64,000 nucleotides of DNA from Microbacterium atlanticum (GCF_015277815.1 NZ_CP063813.1:2418001-2482000), one strand, 5' to 3'; shown: positions 16,580-26,463, numbered from the stretch's first letter. Made by a program: numbers and translations. The notes: generated from the sequence alone by a model not told the origin.

Positions 16580-18331
16580 CTGGCGCACAAGCCTGATGCG
16601 GTCACCCGGTGGTGGCGCGGCACGAGTCTGCGCGCGAAGGTCACCGGGGTCACTGTCGCGCTCCTGGCGGTCGGGCTGTTCGCGGCGGGGCTCGGCACGG
16701 CGGTGTTCCTGCGCAACGCGCTGGTCGCCAGCGTCGACGAGCAGACCCAGCAGCTCGCGGCCACCGACGTGGCCAGCACGCTCTTCGACATCGAGATCAC
16801 CGCCACCGGACCCCGGTTCACCAAGAAGACCGACGTGCCGTCGCCGTCGTACTTCGTGGCGATCTACGGCCCCGACGGCGCCTTCGAGACGAGCGCGGGC
16901 GGCAACGGCGGCCCGCCGCCCGACTTCCCCGAGGTCATGACCATCGAGGAAGTCACCATCCGGGGGGTGTCGACGTTCCCGCTGACCAACGCCGAAACCT
17001 CGAACACCTACCTCGCGAGCACCGACCTCTACCTCATCGAGAGCGTCGCCGACTATTACACGCAGCTCGTCGCCCTCCCGCTCGCGCCCAGCAACCAGAT
17101 CGTCGCGCAGTACATCGGCATCTACGGCATCCTCGCGCTCGTCATCCTCGTGGTGGGCGCCGTCGCGACCCGCTACCTCGTGACCCTCACCTTCCGAAGT
17201 CTCGGCCAGGTCGAGTCCACCGCCGACGCGATCGCCGCCGGCGACCTGAGCCAGCGCATGACCGACATCGAACCCACGACGACCGAGGTGGGCCGGCTCA
17301 AGACCGCGATCAACGCCATGCTCGACCGGGTCGACTCGGCGATCTCGCAGCGCGATGCCACCGTCCGCCAGATGCGGCGCTTCATCGGCGACGCGAGCCA
17401 CGAGCTGCGCACGCCGCTGGTGACGGTGCGCGGCTACGCCGAGCTGTACCGCATGGGGGCGGTGCGCGGCGAGGAGGACGTCGCCCAGTCGATGGACCGC
17501 ATCGAGAAGGAGGCGGTGCGCATGGGCCTCCTCGTCGAGGATCTGCTCGCGCTCGCGCGGCTGGACGAGCGGCGCGACGTCGTCATCGCCCCCGTCGACC
17601 TGCGACCCATCGCCCGCGACGCCGCCCTGGACGTGCGGGCCGCCGCACCCATGCGCCCGGTCACCGCGATCGACACCACGAGCGAGGCGCCCGCGACCCC
17701 GCCCGAGGAGGAAGACGAGGACGTCGCCCTCGAGGCGAAGCGGCGCACGGGCGGCCCGTCCGCCATCTCGCGAGCCGGCGCCACCCTCTCGCTGCTGCGC
17801 CGGCGGGCCAAGCCGGTTCCCGCGTCCACGGCGAACGGCTCCGGCGAGATGCCGTCCGTGCTTCCCGAGGCCGAGCCGCCGGGACCCGCGGGCGCCCTCG
17901 CGCCGATCGTGCTGGGAGATGAGAATCGCATCCGCCAGGTGGTGACCAACCTGCTGGGCAACGCCCGGCGATTCACTCCCGAGGACTCCCCCATCGAGCT
18001 GCGCGTCGGAATCGACGCGCGGGCGCACATGGGGTGGATCGAGGTCGCCGACCACGGCGAGGGCGTGCCCGACCAGATCAAGGAGAAGATCTTCCAGCGC
18101 TTCTGGCGGGCCGACACCTCGCGCACGCGCGAGACCGGCGGGTCAGGGCTCGGCCTGTCGATCGTCGCGTCGATCGTCGAGGCGCTGCACGGATCGGTGT
18201 TCGTGTTCGACACGCCGGGCGGGGGCGCGACGTTCCGCGTGTCGTTCCCCCTCGCCGACATCCGCGCCGCCGCAGAGCACCTCGACACGCCCACGCAGCC
18301 GCTCACCCGCCTGGCCGACGCGTCCGAGTGA
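16580..18331 (+). CDS. Membrane histidine kinase, probable CTG start
   Basis: About 583 residues if translation starts at CTG 16580. This is preferred because GGAGG lies 6 bases upstream and because it adds the N-terminal helix VTGVTVALLAVGLFAAGLGT; the first GTG (16703) would delete it. Domains: TM1, an extracytoplasmic sensor (about 60-175), TM2 (YIGIYGILALVILVVGAV), HAMP, HisKA with GDASHELRTPL, then HATPase with NLLGNARRFTPED, DHGEGVP and GGSGLGLSIV. About 75 low-complexity residues (PEEEDEDVALEAKRR onward) separate HisKA from the ATPase domain. Pairs with the upstream regulator. Confidence 0.85.
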   Translation: MAHKPDAVTRWWRGTSLRAKVTGVTVALLAVGLFAAGLGTAVFLRNALVASVDEQTQQLAATDVASTLFDIEITATGPRFTKKTDVPSPSYFVAIYGPDGAFETSAGGNGGPPPDFPEVMTIEEVTIRGVSTFPLTNAETSNTYLASTDLYLIESVADYYTQLVALPLAPSNQIVAQYIGIYGILALVILVVGAVATRYLVTLTFRSLGQVESTADAIAAGDLSQRMTDIEPTTTEVGRLKTAINAMLDRVDSAISQRDATVRQMRRFIGDASHELRTPLVTVRGYAELYRMGAVRGEEDVAQSMDRIEKEAVRMGLLVEDLLALARLDERRDVVIAPVDLRPIARDAALDVRAAAPMRPVTAIDTTSEAPATPPEEEDEDVALEAKRRTGGPSAISRAGATLSLLRRRAKPVPASTANGSGEMPSVLPEAEPPGPAGALAPIVLGDENRIRQVVTNLLGNARRFTPEDSPIELRVGIDARAHMGWIEVADHGEGVPDQIKEKIFQRFWRADTSRTRETGGSGLGLSIVASIVEALHGSVFVFDTPGGGATFRVSFPLADIRAAAEHLDTPTQPLTRLADASE

Positions 18332-18472
18332 CGAGGGCTCCTCCCCACCCTGCACCTGTAACGCCCGATGCACAGATGAGGGCGGATGCCTCACTCCGTC
18401 GTCGTCGCGCTCATAGCGTTGCGGCCACGGCGGTTTCGGCATCCGGCCACCGCACATCGATCAGGAGCACCC

Positions 18473-18760
18473 ATGGCCGTCTTCACCGTCGACAGCGACA
18501 CCATCCTCGCGTCCACCGCATCCGTGCGAGCAACGATCGACCGGCTGCAGGCCGAGTCCGATGCGATGCTCGCGCAGCTCACGCAGCTGCAGTCGTCGTG
18601 GACGGGCTCGGCATCGGCGGCCTTCGCCGGCGTCGTCGAGCAGTGGCGGGGAACCCAGCGGCAGGTGGAGGAGTCGCTCGCGCAGATCAACGCCGCCCTC
18701 GGCGCCGCCGCGCGCCAGTACGCCGACACCGAGCTGGCGGCGACGAGCATGTTCCGCTGA
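18473..18760 (+). CDS. Orphan WXG100 (ESAT-6-like) protein
   Basis: A 95-residue helical-hairpin protein. The turn SSWTGSASAAF carries the WxG motif near residue 44, and the length is typical of EsxA-like substrates of type VII secretion. The C-terminal Y-x3-E form (YADTELAA) resembles the secretion signal YxxxD/E. AGGAG precedes the ATG. No EccC/EssC ATPase, EccB/D or partner esx gene lies in the window, so the secretion machinery must be elsewhere or the protein has another role. The 141-base gap before it holds two octamer copies and a possible TAGCGT -10. Confidence 0.82.
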   Translation: MAVFTVDSDTILASTASVRATIDRLQAESDAMLAQLTQLQSSWTGSASAAFAGVVEQWRGTQRQVEESLAQINAALGAAARQYADTELAATSMFR

Positions 18761-18767
18761 ACAGACG

Positions 18768-18817
18768 ACAGACGCAGAACGGCCCCTCCCGAAGGAGAGG
18801 CCGCTCTGCGGTTCTGT
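18768..18817. terminator. Bidirectional hairpin between WXG100 gene and groEL
   Basis: Long imperfect inverted repeat with a CGAA loop (ACAGA..GCAGA..GGCC..CTCC and its complement) directly after the WXG100 stop. Confidence 0.6.
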
Positions 18818-18833
18818 CAGCGATGCTGGATCG

Positions 18834-18866
18834 GGTCTCGATACGCTCGTACCTCGCTACTCGACC
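18834..18866. repeat. Imperfect palindromic intergenic repeat
   Basis: GGTCTCGATACGC...GCTACTCGACC, an imperfect palindrome. I recognise this string as recurring between genes in Microbacteriaceae and other high-GC actinobacteria, but cannot verify copy number here. Confidence 0.45.
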
Positions 18867-18878
18867 TTGACCCGAGCC

Positions 18879-18910
18879 GGCTCAACGCTCGCTGGCGCTC
18901 GCATTGAGCC
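18879..18910 (-). terminator. groEL terminator hairpin
   Basis: GGCTCAA/TTGAGCC 7-bp stem enclosing an 18-base GC-rich loop, 8 bases past the groEL stop. The inner 23-mer recurs with two mismatches at 36361-36383. Confidence 0.5.
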
Positions 18911-18918
18911 GTCACGCG

Positions 18919-20574
<1,656 letters not shown>

Positions 20575-20601
20575 TTAGCACTCAGCAAACGTGAGTGCTA
20601 A
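20575..20601. promoter_or_regulatory. CIRCE operator (HrcA site)
   Basis: TTAGCACTC-N9-GAGTGCTAA, a perfect CIRCE element 37 bases before the groEL start. HrcA is expected to bind here and repress groEL until heat stress. Confidence 0.96.
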
Positions 20602-20607
20602 ATCATT

Positions 20608-20634
20608 CTGGCACTCGACCCTACCGAGTGCAAG
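20608..20634. promoter_or_regulatory. Second, degenerate CIRCE-like element
   Basis: GCACTC-N9-GAGTGC at 20611-20631, keeping the inner six bases of each CIRCE arm and the exact 9-base spacer. Its centre is 33 bases from that of the perfect element, about three helical turns. Confidence 0.65.
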
Positions 20635-20662
20635 CCGCGAGGAGGGATGCCCGGAACGCGAC

Positions 20663-20694
20663 GAGACGCCGGTGCCCTCGGGCACCGGCGTCTC
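20663..20694 (-). terminator. cspA terminator hairpin
   Basis: Perfect 14-bp stem (GAGACGCCGGTGCC and complement) with a CTCG loop, 31 bases past the cspA stop. It separates cspA from groEL. Confidence 0.75.
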
Positions 20695-20725
20695 GTGGTC
20701 TGCGGCTGGAGCCGCGGAGCGACGC

Positions 20726-20926
20726 TCAGACCACGCGCACGGATTCCGCCTGGGGACCCTTCTGCCCCGCACCGACGGTGAACTCGACGGTCTGACCCTC
20801 CTCGAGCACGCGGAATCCCGTCATGTCGATGTTGGAATAGTGGACGAAGACGTCCTGGCCGTCCGCGACGGTGATGAAGCCGAATCCCTTCTCGGCGTTG
20901 AACCATTTGACGGTGCCCTGGGTCAT
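20726..20926 (-). CDS. cspA: Cold-shock protein CspA
   Basis: A 66-residue stand-alone cold-shock domain: [15 protein letters not shown] (RNP1) and DVFVHYS (RNP2), ending [10 protein letters not shown]. It binds single-stranded RNA as a chaperone. The start at 20926 (MTQGTVKW) matches the family; the upstream in-frame Met at 21001 would add 25 unrelated residues. AGGAG precedes the chosen ATG. It is monocistronic and not followed by read-through, given the strong hairpin. Confidence 0.95.
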   Translation of the reverse strand: MTQGTVKWFNAEKGFGFITVADGQDVFVHYSNIDMTGFRVLEEGQTVEFTVGAGQKGPQAESVRVV

Positions 20927-21073
20927 GCGTTTCTCCTGATGCCGGCGTTGCTGGGCTTCATCGTATGCAGGCGCGACAGGGGCACTCGGGCGATTCGTCA
21001 CTTGTTGACACGCGGGCCCACAACTGTTTACCGGCGCGAAACACGACCCGCCCCGACGCGCGCACTCAGGCGC

Positions 21074-21643
21074 TCAGGGCGTCGGTGCGGGAGTCTGCCC
21101 GGCAGCGGTGCGGTCGAGCCCGATGACGACGGTCAGCTGAGGGGTGTCGGGTGAGGTGGACGGGTACGCGTCGCTCTGCTCGATGGCGGCGCCCCCGATG
21201 ACGTCGGCGAGCCCGGCGGCCGCGGCCTCGTCCGCCGGCGTGCTGTAGAACACCGTGGTGGTCGGGAAGTCCTGCGAGCCCGCTTCCCCGGCCGTCACGG
21301 CTTCGTCCGCCCAGCCGGCTGCGACCACGACGTCCTTCGTCTGGGTCGCCAGCCCCTCCTCCGGAGTGGCATTGAGGATCACCACGGCGTAGGTGGTGTC
21401 GACGACCGGCGTGACGTCGGGGACCGGCTCGACGGTCGGCGCCGGGGTGGGTGCCAGCTCGATGCGGCCCGAGGCGATGAGGGTGCCGAAGATGCCGACC
21501 GCGATCAGCACGACCGTCGCGAGCGCCGCCCAGAGCAGCACGACCCAGCCGCGCATGCGAGGGTTCTCGGCTCGGTGAGCGCCGACGCGATCGGTCTCCG
21601 GGACGTCGTCGAAACGATCGCGGGGAAAGGTCGTGGTCGGCAC
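21074..21643 (-). CDS. Membrane protein with LytR C-terminal (LytR_C) domain
   Basis: A 189-residue protein with a cytoplasmic N-terminus of about 33 residues, one membrane helix (WVVLLWAALATVVLIAVGIFGTLIA), a Pro/Thr linker and an extracytoplasmic LytR_C-like domain starting AVVILNATPEEGLATQTKDVV. It lacks the LCP catalytic domain, so it is not a ligase. Such free LytR_C proteins occur in actinobacteria and may assist cell-wall polymer attachment. The start is GTG at 21643. It lies in a minus-strand cluster with the DUF3263 and DUF2332 genes. Confidence 0.75.
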   Translation of the reverse strand: MPTTTFPRDRFDDVPETDRVGAHRAENPRMRGWVVLLWAALATVVLIAVGIFGTLIASGRIELAPTPAPTVEPVPDVTPVVDTTYAVVILNATPEEGLATQTKDVVVAAGWADEAVTAGEAGSQDFPTTTVFYSTPADEAAAAGLADVIGGAAIEQSDAYPSTSPDTPQLTVVIGLDRTAAGQTPAPTP

Positions 21644-21734
21644 CCGTCGATGTTACCGGGCCGATCTCCGGCATCCCGGCGACGCGGACGGCGGCACCCG
21701 CGCGATCGCCGCGCACGGCCCCGCGGGCGACGGC

Positions 21735-21983
21735 TCAGCTGCCGTCGGCGGCGCGCGCCGCGCGCTCCCGGAGGCGCGCGTCCCGCAGGCGTCGCAGCCG
21801 CTTCACCAGCATGGGATCGTGCTGCTGCGCGTCGGCGGTGTCGATCAGGCGGCCGAGCAGCTGGTAGTAGCGGGCGGGCGACATCCCCAGATCCGCCCTG
21901 ATCGCCTCCTCCTTCGCCCCCGCGTGCCGGCGCCACTCCCCCTCGAAGTCGAGAATGGCGCGGTCGCGGTCGCTGAGGGGCAC
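21735..21983 (-). CDS. DUF3263 family small protein
   Basis: An 82-residue protein starting MPLSDRDRAILDFEGEWRRHAGAKEEAIRADLGMSPARYYQLLGRLID. This is the actinobacterial DUF3263 family. The segment EEAIRADLGMSPARYYQLL reads like a helix-turn-helix, so DNA binding is plausible. Ten bases separate its start from the DUF2332 stop. Function unknown. Confidence 0.78.
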   Translation of the reverse strand: MPLSDRDRAILDFEGEWRRHAGAKEEAIRADLGMSPARYYQLLGRLIDTADAQQHDPMLVKRLRRLRDARLRERAARAADGS

Positions 21984-21992
21984 GGGGCCACG

Positions 21993-23042
21993 CTAGCCCC
22001 CAGCATCCGTCTCATTCGGGCGCCACGCGCGCCAGTCCACGAACGCGCCGAGAGGATCGACCGCGGCGACCGCGCGGCCGTCGATGCCGAGGACGAACCC
22101 GCCCCATGTCGACGGGTCGACGGGCGGCCGCCAGTCCTGGCGCGACCCGGCGTACAGCCCCGGCGGGTCGATCGTCACCCACACGGCGTCGAGCGCGCGG
22201 ACGGTGTCGATGAGACGCTCGCGCCCGGCGCGCTCGATGTGCGGCAGCACCCCCGGCGTGGTCACCACGAGCCTTGCATCCCGCGGCGCGAGCGCTGCCG
22301 CCGCGCGCACCGTGCCGGGATCCGCGGCGTCGCCGGCGCGCAGCATTGGCGGGTCGGCGGCGACGATGTCCAGCGCCGCGGCGATCCTGTCCGCGCGGCC
22401 GCGCTCACCCGGCCACACCAGGCTGGTGAGGAAGCGTCGGTCCGCCGTGTCGGCGGCGTCGAGCGGCGCGAGGTCGATCCCGGCACGCCACACGACGTCC
22501 GGGATGTGCAGCGGCGGGTCGCCGCTGACCTGCGCGTCGAGCACGACCGAGGACGGCCCGTCGACGGGGTCGAGCGCCACGACGGCGTCGCCGGCGCGGT
22601 ACCGGTAGGAGAACCGGTCGGGGTACAGGCAGAGCCCCGCGCTCGCGCCCACCTCGAGCAGCGCGATCGGCCCATCGATCGTCGCGAGCGCAGGCAGCAG
22701 TGCCGCGCACCGCTGCGGCTCGTTCGTCTGCAGACGGCGACGGGATGCCTCCGCCACGACGGTGTCGGCATGGCGCTGGAGCCACGCCGCCCACTGCGGG
22801 AAGGGCGTCTCCGGCGCACCCAGCATGCGGGTGACGGCGAAGACCAGGGGCGGCTGCCGCCGCGTCGCCGGAATGCGGGCGAGGATGGCCGCCGTCGCAG
22901 GGTCGGCGGCGACCCCCGCCGCCCAGCCGGCGTACAGCGCCGAGCGACCGGGCGCCTCGTCGCGGGCGAACCGCGCGTATCGCTCCACCACGGCCGCCGC
23001 CTCGTGCTCCCGGGGCACTGTCACCCCGTCATCTTCGCGCAT
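21993..23042 (-). CDS. DUF2332 family protein
   Basis: About 349 residues. The N-terminal half has CAALLPALATIDGPIALLEVGASAGLCLYPDRFSY and the C-terminal half PPGLYAGSRQDWRPP, which match the actinobacterial DUF2332 family. The glycine-rich EVGASAGL after a beta strand resembles a Rossmann or methyltransferase motif I, so SAM binding is possible but unproven. I place the start at ATG 23042; a GTG a few codons further in is equally plausible. It is divergent from msrB. Confidence 0.72.
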   Translation of the reverse strand: MREDDGVTVPREHEAAAVVERYARFARDEAPGRSALYAGWAAGVAADPATAAILARIPATRRQPPLVFAVTRMLGAPETPFPQWAAWLQRHADTVVAEASRRRLQTNEPQRCAALLPALATIDGPIALLEVGASAGLCLYPDRFSYRYRAGDAVVALDPVDGPSSVVLDAQVSGDPPLHIPDVVWRAGIDLAPLDAADTADRRFLTSLVWPGERGRADRIAAALDIVAADPPMLRAGDAADPGTVRAAAALAPRDARLVVTTPGVLPHIERAGRERLIDTVRALDAVWVTIDPPGLYAGSRQDWRPPVDPSTWGGFVLGIDGRAVAAVDPLGAFVDWRAWRPNETDAGG

Positions 23043-23142
23043 CGATCCTCGCGTTCTGCGGGTCCTCATCGTCGGCAGGGGCCGCGCCGCCCCGCGCTGC
23101 GGGAGAATGGAGAGCGTGCCCGCATCCGGGCGAGGAGGAACC

Positions 23143-23559
23143 ATGACCTACGCCGTCGACAAGAGCGACGCCGAGTGGCGCGCCGAACTGACCCCCGAGC
23201 AGTATGCCGTGCTGCGGCAAGCCGGCACCGAGCGTCCGTGGACCGGTGAGCTGCTCGATGAGAGCCGGGCGGGCCTCTACACGTGCGCCGCCTGCGGTGC
23301 CGAGCTCTTCCAGAGCGGGACGAAGTTCGACTCGCACTGCGGCTGGCCCAGCTTCTACGAGTCGATCCGCCCGGAAGCGGTCGAGCTCATCGAGGACCGC
23401 AGCCACGGCATGGTGCGCACCGAGGTGCGCTGCGCCCGCTGCGGCTCCCACCTGGGGCACGTCTTCCCCGACGGCTTCGGCACGCCCACCGGCGACCGCT
23501 ACTGCATGAACTCGATCTCGCTGCAGTTCACTCCGGGCGACGACCCGGCCCAGCCCTGA
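23143..23559 (+). CDS. msrB: Peptide-methionine (R)-S-oxide reductase MsrB
   Basis: A 138-residue MsrB, reducing the R epimer of methionine sulfoxide. Structural zinc ligands appear as CAAC and CARC, the conserved HCGWPSFY lies near residue 66, and the catalytic Cys is in DRYCMNS near the C-terminus. AGGAGG precedes the ATG. The stop overlaps the start of the nitroreductase-like gene (TGATG), so both are translated together, perhaps as an oxidative-damage operon. Confidence 0.96.
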   Translation: MTYAVDKSDAEWRAELTPEQYAVLRQAGTERPWTGELLDESRAGLYTCAACGAELFQSGTKFDSHCGWPSFYESIRPEAVELIEDRSHGMVRTEVRCARCGSHLGHVFPDGFGTPTGDRYCMNSISLQFTPGDDPAQP

Positions 23560-24095
23560 TGGCCGGCGCCCTCGACGCCGCCCTGGCGCGGCGGTCGTGG
23601 TCGAAGGTCACCGACGAGGCTCCGACCCACGAGCAGCTGCTGGAGCTCGTGGCAGCAGCGGGTCGCGTCGCCGACCACTCGTCGCTGCAGCCGTGGCGCA
23701 TCATCGAGCTGCGCGGCGACGACCGGGAGCGCCTCGGGCGCGCGATCAACAAGGCGCAGGGCGACAAGGGCGTCTCGTCCAAGCCACTGCGCGCCCCCCT
23801 GCTCGTTGCCGTCGTCGCCAGCTACCGCAAGAGCCACAAGGTGCCCCGCTGGGAGCAGCAGGCGGTCGCCTCGGGCGTCGCCCACGTGCTCAGCCTGCTG
23901 CTGGACGAGGCGGGCTGGGGCGTGATCTGGCGCACCGGTCACTACACCCGCGCCAAAGCGGTGGCCAAGGCGCATGGCCTGAAGAAGAACGAGGAACTGC
24001 TCGGCTGGCTCTATGTCGGCGGCAAGCCCCCCACCTCGCGGCCCGAGCGGCGCAAGGCCGTCGACGCGCGCAGGTTCGTCACCCGCATGCCCTGA
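23559..24095 (+). CDS. Nitroreductase family protein
   Basis: A 178-residue flavoprotein-like protein resembling the nitroreductase/YdjA group: AAAGRVADHSSLQPWRIIELRGDD near residues 30-53 (FMN site) and LLDEAGWGVIWRTG near 125. It probably uses FMN and NAD(P)H to reduce nitro compounds or quinones; the substrate is unknown. Its ATG overlaps the msrB stop, implying coupling. It converges with the uricase gene. Confidence 0.8.
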   Translation: MAGALDAALARRSWSKVTDEAPTHEQLLELVAAAGRVADHSSLQPWRIIELRGDDRERLGRAINKAQGDKGVSSKPLRAPLLVAVVASYRKSHKVPRWEQQAVASGVAHVLSLLLDEAGWGVIWRTGHYTRAKAVAKAHGLKKNEELLGWLYVGGKPPTSRPERRKAVDARRFVTRMP

Positions 24096-24132
24096 GACGG
24101 ATGTCGCGCCACGGCGGCCGCGCGAAGGGTCT

Positions 24133-25032
24133 TCAGCAGAATCCCGCCATGCCGCGCCAGGCGGGGTGGTCTGCGTCCGCGCCGTCCCGGAGCACCGCCG
24201 CCTCGATGAGCCCGTACGGGCGGTCGGCGGGGAAGAACACCTCGCCGGGGTTGTCGAGCCCGAACGGAGTGAGGTCGACGGCGAAGTGATGCAGGTTCGG
24301 CATCGACAGCCGCACCTCGTCGATCTCGGGGTGGCCGGCGAGCGCGTGCCGGCCCATCTCGAAGAGGGTCTGCTGCAGACCGAGCGAGTGCGTCTGCGCG
24401 AAGGCCTCGAGGAGCAGGCGCCTGACGTCGGCGTACGCCCGGTCGAAGTCGACGTCGACCCGGTTGTAGCGCCAGCGCGCCCGCACCCGGGTGGCCAGCA
24501 CGCGCTCGGTCGTGTCGGCCAGCGTCGTGAACCGGTCCCGCGGGAAGCCGTGGAACTCCGACCCGGTCGACTTCAGAAGGGCGAGGTCGTGCAGCCCCGA
24601 GATGACGGTCTCGTCCCCCTGATCGATCGTCAGGACGGCCGCACGTGTTTCGGTGCCGCCGCGGACGAACGAGTGCGGATGCCCCTCGCCGCCGACCGGG
24701 ATGCGGGTCCACGTGAACTGCTCCGCCTCCCACCGTCCGCCGGTCACCCACGGGAAGCGACCCGTGAAGTGGCGACCCAGCCGCAGCAAGAACGCCTCCG
24801 GTGAGCCCACGCCGTCGCGGGCGAACGCGTACACGGTGTTCTTCTGCGTGTCGGTCGCGACGGTTCGCGCGTTGTCCCCGTGCACGTGGGCGGCCTCGAA
24901 GTCCCCCCGCAGCTGCGACGTCACGTTCAGGTCGGTGATCTCGTGGCGAGGGGTCTCGCGGTCGATGCGCACGAGGCGCACCTCGGCCTTGCCGTACTGG
25001 TTGGCGCCGAGGACGAACGCGCGGTCCGGCAT
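24133..25032 (-). CDS. uox: Urate oxidase (uricase)
   Basis: A 299-residue cofactor-free uricase, oxidising urate to 5-hydroxyisourate and H2O2. T-fold motifs are visible: ATDTQKNTVYAFARD near residue 60, GLHDLALLKSTGSEFHGF near 150, and SMPNLHHFAVDL near 245. The start at 25032 is fixed by the neighbouring hiuH stop, one base away; the longer open frame upstream is not uricase. It is last in the uraD-hiuH-uox series, whose reading order on the minus strand is uraD, hiuH, uox. Confidence 0.95.
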   Translation of the reverse strand: MPDRAFVLGANQYGKAEVRLVRIDRETPRHEITDLNVTSQLRGDFEAAHVHGDNARTVATDTQKNTVYAFARDGVGSPEAFLLRLGRHFTGRFPWVTGGRWEAEQFTWTRIPVGGEGHPHSFVRGGTETRAAVLTIDQGDETVISGLHDLALLKSTGSEFHGFPRDRFTTLADTTERVLATRVRARWRYNRVDVDFDRAYADVRRLLLEAFAQTHSLGLQQTLFEMGRHALAGHPEIDEVRLSMPNLHHFAVDLTPFGLDNPGEVFFPADRPYGLIEAAVLRDGADADHPAWRGMAGFC

Positions 25033-25033
25033 G

Positions 25034-25357
25034 TCAGTTGCCGCGGTAGGTCGAGTACGAGTACGGGCTGATGAGCAGCGGCACGTGGTAGTGCTCGTCG
25101 TCGACGACCGAGAAGTCGATCGACACCGTCGGGTAGAACGTCTCGCGGCCGGTGCCGGCGAAGTAGTCCCCTGTGGCGAACGACAGCCGGTACGAACCGG
25201 GGTCCAGCCGGTGCGGACCGAGCTCGGCGATGCGTCCGCGCTCGTCCGTCTCGTCCGCGGCCAGCTCGGCACCGTCCGCGGTGGCGAGGATGACGCCGAC
25301 CCCGCGGGCCGGGCGCCCCGTCGAGGTATCCAGGACATGCGTGGTGATCTGGCTCAT
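25034..25357 (-). CDS. hiuH: 5-hydroxyisourate hydrolase (transthyretin-like)
   Basis: A 107-residue HIU hydrolase converting 5-hydroxyisourate to OHCU. The N-terminal THVLDTSTGRPARGV and C-terminal HYHVPLLISPYSYSTYRGN match the family; it ends YRGN where most members end YRGS. The start overlaps the uraD stop (ATGA) and its stop abuts uox, so the three are translationally coupled. Confidence 0.95.
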   Translation of the reverse strand: MSQITTHVLDTSTGRPARGVGVILATADGAELAADETDERGRIAELGPHRLDPGSYRLSFATGDYFAGTGRETFYPTVSIDFSVVDDEHYHVPLLISPYSYSTYRGN

Positions 25358-25851
25358 GCGGAGAGGATCCCTTCCAGACGGAGAACGGCGATCTGCCGCA
25401 GCTGCTCGGCGATCACGGGGAGCTCCTCGGCCTCGGAGTGCGCCAGTCGCTCGCGCAGCGCCTCGAGGACCTCCTCGGCGGTGCGCCCGGACGCGCGGAT
25501 GAGGAACACGCGGGAGAACTTGGCCTCGTACTGCCGGTTCGCCTCGGCGAGCGCGGCGGCGAGATCCGCGGACGCCGCTGCGACGCCGGCCTGCTCGGCC
25601 CGCGAGAGCGACGCTTCGGCGCTCATGCCGCCCGGGCGGTCCCCGATTCGCGGATGGCGGGAGAGCGCGGCGTCGATCTCCGCGTCCGTCCACGGCCATG
25701 CCGCCGTCCGCGCGGACTCCAGCGCCGCCGCCCGGTCAGGGTAGGGGCGGCCCGCCACGACCGCGTCGACCCACCGGTCGACGTCGAGGCACGGCCGGAC
25801 GACGTCGCCGGCCGACCGCGCGTCGAGCCGGTTGAACTCCTCGAGCTCCAT
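25354..25851 (-). CDS. uraD: OHCU decarboxylase
   Basis: A 165-residue all-helical 2-oxo-4-hydroxy-4-carboxy-5-ureidoimidazoline decarboxylase, giving (S)-allantoin. HPRIGD carries the catalytic His; KFSRVFLIRASGRTAEEVLEAL is the second signature. It overlaps hiuH by four bases. A 110-base gap without recognisable features separates it from bcp upstream, and probably contains the promoter of the three-gene uric acid unit. Confidence 0.93.
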   Translation of the reverse strand: MELEEFNRLDARSAGDVVRPCLDVDRWVDAVVAGRPYPDRAAALESARTAAWPWTDAEIDAALSRHPRIGDRPGGMSAEASLSRAEQAGVAAASADLAAALAEANRQYEAKFSRVFLIRASGRTAEEVLEALRERLAHSEAEELPVIAEQLRQIAVLRLEGILSA

Positions 25852-25961
25852 CGCCCGCCCTTCGCCGTCTCACAGCCATCGTGTCGCGGAGACGTGCGCG
25901 CGTCCAGCGCCCTCCGGCGAGCCGCGCTCGCGGGCCGGGGTGCGGGCACCGGCGCCGAGCG

Positions 25962-26435
25962 TCAGGCGGCGAGCTGAGCGCGCAGCCGGGCGACGTGCCC
26001 GTGGGGGTCGACGCGGTACTCGGCGGATTCGATCGTCCCGTCGGGGGTGAGCACGAAGGTGGAGCGGATCAGCCCGATGCGCTGCTCGCCGCCCACGACC
26101 TTCGGCCCCCACGCGCCCCAGGCCTCGGCCACGGCGTGATCCGTGTCCGAAAGCAGGGGGAAGTCGAGCTGCTCGGCCCGGGCCCACTCCGCGAGCCGCT
26201 CGACCGGGTCGGGCGAGATCCCCACGACGGCCACGCCGGCCGCCTGCAGTGAGGCGAGGTTGTCGCGGAAGTCGCAGGCCTCGGTCGTGCATCCGGGGGT
26301 GAAGGCGGCCGGGTAGAAGTAGACGATGAGCCGGCGCCCGGCGAAGTCCTCCGGCCGGACCATGGCACCCGTGGCGTCCGGCAGCGCGAAGCCGGGATTG
26401 CGTGCGCCCTCGCGCAGGCGGTTCTCATCGGTCAT
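25962..26435 (-). CDS. bcp: Peroxiredoxin, BCP/PrxQ type
   Basis: A 157-residue thiol peroxidase. The active site PAAFTPGCTTEACDFRDN has the peroxidatic Cys and, five residues on, the resolving Cys of the BCP type. It reduces H2O2 and organic hydroperoxides with thioredoxin. Placement between uraD and the CitE-like gene on the same strand puts it inside the uric acid/ureide cluster. As uricase makes H2O2, local detoxification is a sensible but unproven role. Confidence 0.92.
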   Translation of the reverse strand: MTDENRLREGARNPGFALPDATGAMVRPEDFAGRRLIVYFYPAAFTPGCTTEACDFRDNLASLQAAGVAVVGISPDPVERLAEWARAEQLDFPLLSDTDHAVAEAWGAWGPKVVGGEQRIGLIRSTFVLTPDGTIESAEYRVDPHGHVARLRAQLAA

Positions 26436-26463
26436 GTCTCTCGTCCCTTCACTGTCGGCCGGC

